Shown: positions 1 through 4,022 of the stretch, one piece after another | Numbering within the stretch: position 1 is the first letter of the stretch | Layout: every line of letters starts with the position of its first letter | NCBI GenBank assembly: GCA_048635425.1 | Contig: JAIVYN010000121.1 | Location: 1-11,197 of the forward strand | Direction: 5' to 3' | From: NIOZ-UU13 sp048635425 | GTDB lineage: Bacteria; Planctomycetota; Phycisphaerae; Sedimentisphaerales; Anaerobacaceae | DNA length: 11,197 nucleotides | Made by a program: the position numbers and the translations under genes | Notes under the pieces: generated by a model | Database searches by the model: none | The model's input: only the letters and a program-made list of their open reading frames with translations | What the model was told of the DNA's origin: nothing

Positions 1-125
1 TGGACTTAAAACAAATCGGCGAATACCTACAGCAGTTAGCTGAAACCGACTACGCTATAAAGACCGGCCAAACAAAAGCAAAAGTGGCGATGGAGCAATT
101 GGTATTACAGTTATCTGTCTGCTAA
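1..125 (+). CDS. holA: DNA polymerase III delta subunit, C-terminal end (partial)
   Basis: Only the last 40 codons are in the window, in the frame that begins at base 3 and stops with TAA at 123-125. The visible tail contains a segment reading LAETDYAIKTGQ followed by a helix ending in a leucine-rich stretch (MEQLVLQL). This matches the C-terminal helical collar region of the clamp-loader delta subunit, where a 'L-x-E-x-D-x-x-I/L-K-(S/T)-G' motif is typical. The delta subunit opens the beta sliding clamp during its loading onto primed DNA in the cytoplasm. The gene ends 42 bases before the convergent DUF1848 gene, and I see no clear terminator hairpin between them. The call rests on a short motif, so identity is likely but not certain. 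Confidence 0.7.
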   Translation, partial: DLKQIGEYLQQLAETDYAIKTGQTKAKVAMEQLVLQLSVC

Positions 126-167
126 AAAACTTATAGAAATCATTGAGGAAATCGAAGGCGAAAAAAG

Positions 168-1118
168 TTAAAATAAGATATTGTGTTTGGGCCTCGAATA
201 TTTTATTTCATCAAGCCATCTGTCCGACTGGGATTTGCTGTAGCCTAAAAAGGCGCTTTCTTTATCGTGGTTATTAAAAGCTCTGCGGGCTTGTTGCTTG
301 TTCATATTGGCGTAACAGTACACACAGCCGTGAGGACAGGTGTCATACGTTCCAATGTCCGTGCTTTCAGTACAGCCGCATTCTTTTCTTGTGGGTTTTT
401 GTTTGCATTGTAGGCCATCTGGAAAGAATAAGGTCTCAATAATACTACCATCGATACAATGGGCTTTTTTGATGTTATCGTTTATTAGATAATCGCCACA
501 GCAGGAGAACATTCGGATTCCGTAACGCTCTGCGATAGCTGCTAATTCGTTTGCTAATTCTACCTTAGAATCCCGGCTGCAATTTGTAATTTTCAGGCCT
601 GTTCTTCTTTCCAGCTCTTCAAAATTGCGTCTTACTTTGCTGTATTCAACTACAAAGCTGAAATAACAACGTTCCACGTATCCGGCAAATTCGGATGCAA
701 GCTTTTCAAAGGCATTGATATAAAAACTGCGGTCATAAGTGCCGGAAAGAATGATTGGATCGAACCGCCAGTTTATATGTCGCGGTGAGTACGTTCTGCT
801 AAGCTGCTTGAGGGCATCGATCGCTGATTGTTTTTCTACATTGCTTTCTAAGACGCTCGGCAGGACGGTAACGGTATAGTTAAAATAGAATTTGTAATCT
901 AATTCATCGATAATCTTCAAGTTCTCGATGAAAGGACTGAAGTTTTTGGACCAGAAGACAAAACAAACGACATTCTCAGGCCTTAGTGGTATGATATATT
1001 TGTTGGGAGCCGAGGGATGGACCAGGCCGGCGAAGCCTTCTTTTAGCCGGTGCATAAACCAATCACCATAAAAAGCTGGTATATCGGTTCTGCGCGATAC
1101 AGAAATAATCCTCTTCAT
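168..1118 (-). CDS. DUF1848 family protein with C-terminal radical-SAM-like cysteine cluster
   Basis: This 316-residue protein has the DUF1848 (PF08902) signature start, MKRIISVSRRTDIPAFYG, and the length usual for that family. No membrane segment or signal peptide is visible, so it should be cytoplasmic. Near the C-terminus is a cysteine cluster: Cys247 and Cys249, then Cys261, Cys265 and Cys268 spaced as CX3CX2C within the segment CPHGCVYCYAN. That spacing is the one used by radical SAM enzymes to hold a 4Fe-4S cluster, although there it sits near the N-terminus. The family has no settled function that I know of; an Fe-S enzyme is an inference. The ATG at 1116-1118 is preceded by only a weak AAGAG-like Shine-Dalgarno and by a short palindrome, AGAGCAGCTCT, at 1122-1132. 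The neighbours (holA, tRNAs) give no functional hint. Confidence 0.85.
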   Translation of the reverse strand: MKRIISVSRRTDIPAFYGDWFMHRLKEGFAGLVHPSAPNKYIIPLRPENVVCFVFWSKNFSPFIENLKIIDELDYKFYFNYTVTVLPSVLESNVEKQSAIDALKQLSRTYSPRHINWRFDPIILSGTYDRSFYINAFEKLASEFAGYVERCYFSFVVEYSKVRRNFEELERRTGLKITNCSRDSKVELANELAAIAERYGIRMFSCCGDYLINDNIKKAHCIDGSIIETLFFPDGLQCKQKPTRKECGCTESTDIGTYDTCPHGCVYCYANMNKQQARRAFNNHDKESAFLGYSKSQSDRWLDEIKYSRPKHNILF

Positions 1119-1266
1119 TATAGAGCAGCTCTTAAAGCGGGATTTGTCTTTTCGCTCGAAAACACGAAAACAGAGAAGCCGGAATTCAAGCCAATTATCT
1201 TTGCTGCACCTTATAGGACGAGGATTTTGAACGCAAGAGTTTTTTCTGTTCGGTGGGTATATCTGA

Positions 1267-1296
1267 TTGACAGGACATATTGGAAGTTGTTATTCT
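1267..1296 (+). promoter_or_regulatory. Likely sigma-70-type promoter for the tRNA-Met/tRNA-Glu unit
   Basis: A perfect -35 hexamer TTGACA lies at 1267-1272. An 18-base spacer separates it from TATTCT at 1291-1296, which matches four of six positions of the -10 consensus. Transcription would begin near 1303, about 14 bases before the first tRNA base. The placement fits a stable-RNA promoter. An overlapping TATAAA at 1296-1301 is the better -10 word but lies too far from the -35. Confidence 0.5.
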
Positions 1297-1316
1297 ATAA
1301 ATGCTTGTAAATTATC

Positions 1317-1390
1317 GGCGGCGTAGCTCAGCTGGTTAGAGCATGGGATTCATAAGCCCAGGGTCGTTGGTTCGAGTCCAACCGCCGCTA
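1317..1390 (+). tRNA. tRNA-Met (anticodon CAT), elongator type
   Basis: The 74-base sequence folds as a full cloverleaf. The acceptor is GGCGGCG (1317-1323) against CGCCGCT (1383-1389) with discriminator A1390. The D stem is GCTC/GAGC. The anticodon loop TTCATAA has CAT at 1351-1353, and the T stem GTTGG/CCAAC closes a standard TTCGAGT loop. The 3' CCA is not encoded. The first acceptor pair is G-U, a form also found in other bacterial elongator tRNA-Met genes. The anticodon stem has an A-G opposition next to the loop (1348 with 1356). The initiator hallmark of three G-C pairs directly below the loop is absent. A tRNA-Ile2 with lysidine-modified CAT cannot be fully excluded. Confidence 0.95.
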
Positions 1391-1396
1391 TTTGCG

Positions 1397-1487
1397 CGTA
1401 TCTCGTTAAGCGTGATGCGTATTGCCTCGCCAAGGGCTTCGCCCTTGCTAAAACGAGATACGAGATACGAACGACGAGATACGATTA
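1397..1487. repeat. Palindromic heptamer-repeat element A between two tRNA genes
   Basis: The space between tRNA-Met and tRNA-Glu is almost filled by this element. The left arm is four consecutive 7-base units beginning CGT (1397-1424). The centre is a perfect 7-bp hairpin, CAAGGGC-TTC-GCCCTTG (1431-1447). The right arm is five consecutive 7-base units beginning ACG (1453-1487), three of them exactly ACGAGAT. The arms are inverted relative to each other: CGTATCTCGTT (1397-1407) is an exact reverse complement of 1452-1462. The element would be transcribed between the two tRNAs and could form a processing stem. It could also be a dispersed repeat with no role. Confidence 0.85.
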
Positions 1488-1489
1488 TT

Positions 1490-1562
1490 GCCCCCATCGT
1501 CTAGTGGCTTAGGATATCAGGTTCTCATCCTGGAGACAGGGGTTCGACTCCCCTTGGGGGTA
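1490..1562 (+). tRNA. tRNA-Glu (anticodon CTC)
   Basis: The 73-base cloverleaf has acceptor GCCCCCA (1490-1496) against TGGGGGT (1555-1561) and discriminator A1562. The anticodon stem TCAGG/CCTGG encloses loop TTCTCAT with CTC at 1524-1526. The T stem AGGGG/CCCCT closes the loop TTCGACT. The TCGTCTAG stretch after the acceptor is typical of bacterial tRNA-Glu. No CCA is encoded. It starts 99 bases after tRNA-Met and ends 41 bases before the tadA start, so the three are plausibly one transcription unit driven by the promoter at 1267-1296. Confidence 0.96.
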
Positions 1563-1569
1563 TTTTTTA

Positions 1570-1590
1570 TTGACTATTGACTATTGATTA
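1570..1590. repeat. Short heptamer array B (three copies of TTGAYTA)
   Basis: Three back-to-back 7-base units lie between tRNA-Glu and tadA: two exact TTGACTA copies, then TTGATTA. The period equals that of the larger elements at 1397, 3947 and 5798, but no inverted second arm is visible here. It occupies the place where a ribosome binding site for an upstream tadA start would be. Confidence 0.6.
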
Positions 1591-1603
1591 TTTTCTTCTC
1601 TCC

Positions 1604-2116
1604 ATGAACGATGAGGCTGTCAAATCTTTACTGAATGATGTGGATGAGCGCTTTATGCGAGTGGCTATTGAAGCTGCCAAAATAGCCGAGGAAAACGGTG
1701 ACGTTCCCATCGGGGCGGTTATCGTTTATAAAAATCAGATAATCGGCAAGGCATATAATCAGCGAGAGCAACTAAAAGACCCGACTGCCCACGCAGAAAT
1801 CATCGCCTTGACGCAGGCGGCGGCGTTTCTGGAAAGCTGGCGATTGAACGGCTGTACGATGTACGTTACGTTGGAGCCGTGCCCAATGTGTGCCGGAGCA
1901 CTTGTACTGGCAAGAATAGATAGGTTAGTCTATGGATGTGATGACCCAAAAACAGGTGCGTGCAAAAGTCTATACAACATCGTGCAAGATGAAAGACTCA
2001 ACCATAAGCTCGAAGTTACAAGCGGCGTTCTGGAAGAGCAATGCCGAGAGCAGCTACAGGGATTCTTTGCTCGGCGACGTGAAGAGAACAAGAACAACAA
2101 TAAATATAGATTCTGA
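1604..2116 (+). CDS. tadA: tRNA-specific adenosine deaminase TadA
   Basis: TadA deaminates A34 to inosine in the wobble position of tRNA-Arg(ACG) and is normally essential. The 170-residue product carries the cytidine-deaminase-fold zinc site: His63 and the proton-shuttling Glu65 in HAE, and Cys93/Cys96 in PCPMC. The GDVPIGAVIV stretch and the HAE-following helix are typical of the bacterial enzyme, as is the length. I chose the ATG at 1604-1606. An in-frame TTG at 1577 would lie inside the heptamer repeat and add nine residues with no family match. A second ATG at 1655 is possible, because many TadA proteins align from there. No good Shine-Dalgarno precedes either site. The gene sits directly behind tRNA-Met and tRNA-Glu, a coherent tRNA-biology context, although neither of those tRNAs is its substrate. 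Confidence 0.93.
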   Translation: MNDEAVKSLLNDVDERFMRVAIEAAKIAEENGDVPIGAVIVYKNQIIGKAYNQREQLKDPTAHAEIIALTQAAAFLESWRLNGCTMYVTLEPCPMCAGALVLARIDRLVYGCDDPKTGACKSLYNIVQDERLNHKLEVTSGVLEEQCREQLQGFFARRREENKNNNKYRF

Positions 2117-2162
2117 CAGCATAGAGCCGCGAGCAATCCAAAGGCCAATCCGGCAAGGGAAT

Positions 2163-2720
2163 CTAATCGCTGAGCTTGACGGCTGTGCCGTAAACTAAAA
2201 GCTCGGCGGCACTGCCCACAACACTTGTAGTCATATAACGAGCATTGATTATGGCATCGGCGCCCATCTGTGCAGCCTGGGCCATCATCCTGTTGGTAGC
2301 TGTTGTCCGGGCTCTTCCCATCATCTCTGTATATTCAGTCAATTCGCCGCCGAGGATCAACCTGACGATGGCGGACAAATCTTTGCCAAGCCAGATAGCA
2401 AATACCGTATGGCCCTGGACGAGACCGAGAATCTCACTTGTCTGGCGGCCGGGTACCGCATCGGAATTCAACAACAAAACCTTGCTATCAGAGTCAGCAG
2501 GCAGTGGCGTCTCTGCCGATGTCCCGGCCGTCCTTTGTTCGAGGGCCAATGTCACCAGGACCGCAAGGATACCGCCCAGAAGGCAGAAAATAGCTATCCG
2601 CAGCCACCAGGGCACGACTGGGTCCTCGACGGCGCACACGTGCCACGGCACACCGGCAAAGATTACAGTGAACAGCCCCGCGACAAACGCTAACGAGCCA
2701 ATTTGTCGAATTGTTTTCAT
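2163..2720 (-). CDS. Membrane-anchored YbjQ/DUF74 (UPF0145-like) domain protein
   Basis: The 185-residue protein has two parts. Residues about 5-27 and 38-61 are hydrophobic and look like two membrane helices, or a signal anchor plus one helix. A polar linker (62-83) follows. Residues about 84-183 match the YbjQ/DUF74 domain (PF01906, 'putative heavy-metal-binding'). The matching pieces are LNSDAVPGR, the ILGLVQGHTVFA strand, the LIVRLILGGELTEYTEMM-like helix region, and the C-terminal AAQMGADAIINARY and YGTAVKL. Stand-alone YbjQ is about 105 residues, so the N-terminal membrane part is an addition. The domain's function is not established. A strong Shine-Dalgarno, AAGGAGA, lies at 2725-2731 on the complementary strand just before the ATG at 2718-2720. 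The gene converges with tadA, 46 bases apart, and stands alone in its direction. Confidence 0.85.
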   Translation of the reverse strand: MKTIRQIGSLAFVAGLFTVIFAGVPWHVCAVEDPVVPWWLRIAIFCLLGGILAVLVTLALEQRTAGTSAETPLPADSDSKVLLLNSDAVPGRQTSEILGLVQGHTVFAIWLGKDLSAIVRLILGGELTEYTEMMGRARTTATNRMMAQAAQMGADAIINARYMTTSVVGSAAELLVYGTAVKLSD

Positions 2721-2783
2721 AGCTTCTCCTTATAATACTAAAATAAACGTTATGCCTAACCTCGATTTTGCAGAAGACTTTAC

Positions 2784-2816
2784 TAACATCCAAAATCTCA
2801 GTTAACATCCGAAATC
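2784..2816. repeat. Direct repeat of 14 bases, possible operator upstream of the YbjQ-like gene
   Basis: TAACATCCAAAATC at 2784-2797 recurs as TAACATCCGAAATC at 2803-2816, with one mismatch and a 19-base period. It lies about 64-96 bases upstream of the minus-strand YbjQ-like start, in the region where a promoter or regulator site would be expected. The spacing is close to two helical turns, which would suit a dimeric regulator. This is a pattern observation only. Confidence 0.35.
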
Positions 2817-2916
2817 AGCGACTTTGGCGAGTGTTCAGCGAGTCAGAGTTCGCCGGATAGAGCTCTTAGGTATTTTATACACTCTGAAACATAAACTAAA
2901 GCCAAAAGAAAAAATA

Positions 2917-3096
2917 CTATTCCTTTAGCAAAAACACGTACACTGGTCTTATTGCACATATTACCAATAACAATACGAACCACCAGATACTTAAATCCAT
3001 TATTTGAGGTATTAGTTTGGCTACAATAAGAGCCCCAAACATAGCAGCACCCTGAGCCAATATTTCATCGACAAGTTGTTCGACCGGCCTATCCAC
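2917..3096 (-). CDS. Possible small membrane protein (59 residues)
   Basis: This minus-strand frame reads from a GTG at 3094-3096 to TAG at 2917-2919. It gives an amphipathic N-terminus (DRPVEQLVDEILAQGAAM) and a short helix (FGALIVAKLIPQIMDL). It then gives a strongly hydrophobic stretch (IWWFVLLLVICAI) and ends RPVYVFLLKE. The composition looks protein-like and membrane-inserted rather than random, which is the main argument for it. Against it: there is no Shine-Dalgarno before the GTG, an in-frame stop lies only 21 bases upstream at 3118-3120, and I recognise no family. An internal ATG at 3040-3042 would give 40 residues. It may be a real small gene, a start-less remnant of a longer gene, or chance. 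Confidence 0.4.
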   Translation of the reverse strand: MDRPVEQLVDEILAQGAAMFGALIVAKLIPQIMDLSIWWFVLLLVICAIRPVYVFLLKE

Positions 3097-3236
3097 TCTA
3101 TCTATCTTAGTCTGTCTCTACTACAACGCGGTTCATTTTTATTTACAGGAACATCAGGATATCGCATTTGCAAGGCACAACCAGGCTATATTGTCAGTAT
3201 TATAAATGCTTTTAATGCCCTTTTTGTTATTTCTAC

Positions 3237-3264
3237 TTGTCTTTTTACAGATTTTCCATAGAAT
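3237..3264 (+). promoter_or_regulatory. Likely promoter for tRNA-Ser
   Basis: TTGTCT at 3237-3242 (four of six -35 positions) is followed after a 16-base spacer by TAGAAT at 3259-3264 (five of six -10 positions). The expected start of transcription, near 3271, is about 20 bases before tRNA-Ser. It may also drive the VOC lipoprotein gene, which follows the tRNA with only 33 bases between. Confidence 0.45.
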
Positions 3265-3290
3265 CTTTCACAAACTGAGTATGTGCTTTT

Positions 3291-3378
3291 GGAGAGGTGT
3301 CGGAGTGGCTTATCGAGCAGCCTTGGAAAGGCTGTGTAGGGCTTGTCCCTACCGCGGGTTCGAATCCCGCCCTCTCCG
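3291..3378 (+). tRNA. tRNA-Ser (anticodon GGA)
   Basis: The 88-base type II tRNA has acceptor GGAGAGG (3291-3297) paired with CCTCTCC (3371-3377) and discriminator G3378, the serine identity base. The anticodon stem CAGCC/GGCTG encloses TTGGAAA with GGA at 3325-3327. A long variable arm (GTAGGG...CCCTAC) follows, then T stem GCGGG/CCCGC with loop TTCGAAT. No CCA is encoded. The next gene begins 33 bases downstream with its own ribosome binding site, so read-through transcription is likely. Confidence 0.97.
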
Positions 3379-3411
3379 TTAATTTTGGCTCGGCCAGAAA
3401 GGAGTTGTAAT

Positions 3412-3942
3412 ATGATATGCAGACCAATAGTAAACTGGTTACCAATGGTGGTTTTTGTGTTCACGGCATTAATATTAGCGGGCTGTGGCACTGAGTCAGC
3501 GAAAACAACGGATGGCGGTTTTGCCTCTGCCGGGCGTATGAACCGAATACGCCTCGAGCATGTTGCAATCAATGTCGAGGACCCGGCGGGTATGGCCAAG
3601 TGGTATTGTGAGAATTTGGGGATGAAGATTATCAGGAAAGGCCCGTCTCCGGCCAACATGCGTTTTATCTCCGATACCGGCGGCAATATGATGTTAGAGC
3701 TTTACAATAATCCGCCGGATGCGGTACCGGATTATCCATCGATGGACCCGCTGTCCCTCCACATCGCTTTTATGGTTGACGATGTCAAGGCAATTTGCGA
3801 TAAGCTGGTTGCTGCCGGGGCGACGGTTGCAGGTGACGTGAATATTACTCCGGCAGGAGATGAAATAGCTATGCTGCGCGACCCCTGGGGCGTTCCGATA
3901 CAGTTTCTTAAGCGGGCCGAGCCGATGCTGCTGCACAAATAG
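3412..3942 (+). CDS. VOC-fold (glyoxalase/bleomycin-resistance superfamily) lipoprotein
   Basis: The 176-residue product begins with a lipoprotein signal peptide: a hydrophobic core at residues 10-22 and lipobox LAGC, with Cys25 as the lipidated residue. Residues about 44-168 form a vicinal-oxygen-chelate domain starting IRLEHVAINVEDPAGMAKWY and ending DPWGVPIQFLKR. The usual metal-ligand places hold His50, Glu96, His117 and Gln164. The fourth is a glutamine where glutamate is more common, so metal binding is plausible but altered. The substrate cannot be read from the sequence. The protein should be membrane-tethered on the periplasmic side. I chose the ATG at 3412 because AAAGGAG (3398-3404) precedes it and the signal peptide starts there; the open frame upstream runs into tRNA-Ser. 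It lies 33 bases behind that tRNA. Confidence 0.85.
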   Translation: MICRPIVNWLPMVVFVFTALILAGCGTESAKTTDGGFASAGRMNRIRLEHVAINVEDPAGMAKWYCENLGMKIIRKGPSPANMRFISDTGGNMMLELYNNPPDAVPDYPSMDPLSLHIAFMVDDVKAICDKLVAAGATVAGDVNITPAGDEIAMLRDPWGVPIQFLKRAEPMLLHK

Positions 3943-3946
3943 ATTG

Positions 3947-4006
3947 ATTGGTTATTGGTAATTGGTAATTTGTTATCGGTAATTACCATTCACCATTTAC
4001 CATTCG
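3947..4006. repeat. Palindromic heptamer-repeat element C, left of the first OPT gene
   Basis: From 3947 to 4002 the sequence is an unbroken run of eight 7-base units. Five are variants of ATTGGTA, then the run switches in register to three variants of the reverse complement (ATTACCA, TTCACCA, TTTACCA), trailing off at 4003-4006. The switch point is the perfect palindrome GGTAATTACC (3978-3987). The element fills the space between the VOC stop codon and the OPT ribosome binding site (AAGGA at 4009-4013). About two thirds of the arm bases could pair as an imperfect hairpin. Element D at 5798-5860 is an inverted homologue. Confidence 0.85.
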
Positions 4007-4022
4007 ATAAGGATAGTTACTG

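Larger units (their letters stand above)
2721..3290. other. Gene-poor interval
   Basis: Apart from the YbjQ-like leader, the direct repeat at 2784-2816, the possible small ORF at 2917-3096 and the likely tRNA-Ser promoter at 3237-3264, I see nothing convincing here. The plus-strand open frame at 3076-3261 has no Shine-Dalgarno and no recognisable domain. The stretch 3121-3236 is AT-rich, with neither repeats nor a coding look on either strand. Confidence 0.5.

Noticed and set aside
61..170. Frame reading ...AKKLIEIIEEIEGEKS after the holA stop, as a possible frameshifted C-terminal extension
   Set aside because: The in-frame holA ending is already a normal family-like terminus; the alternative frame upstream is not protein-like, so the glutamate-rich tail is probably chance.
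1050..1310. Plus-strand open frame of 86 codons overlapping the DUF1848 start
   Set aside because: It is antisense to the well-supported DUF1848 start region, has no Shine-Dalgarno and no recognisable domain, and its tail is the tRNA promoter.
1397..1487. CRISPR-like array between the tRNAs
   Set aside because: The repeat unit is only 7 bases with no spacers; this is a tandem and inverted heptamer array, not a CRISPR.
2245..2805. Long plus-strand open frame opposite the YbjQ-like gene
   Set aside because: It is a shadow of the minus-strand gene, whose domain match and strong ribosome site are clear; the antisense translation looks random.
3291..3378. Integration site (attB) at tRNA-Ser
   Set aside because: There is no integrase gene and no duplicated tRNA 3' end elsewhere in the window.
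3186..3686. Minus-strand open frame running through tRNA-Ser and the VOC gene
   Set aside because: It crosses a tRNA gene and is antisense to a protein with a signal peptide and a VOC domain.
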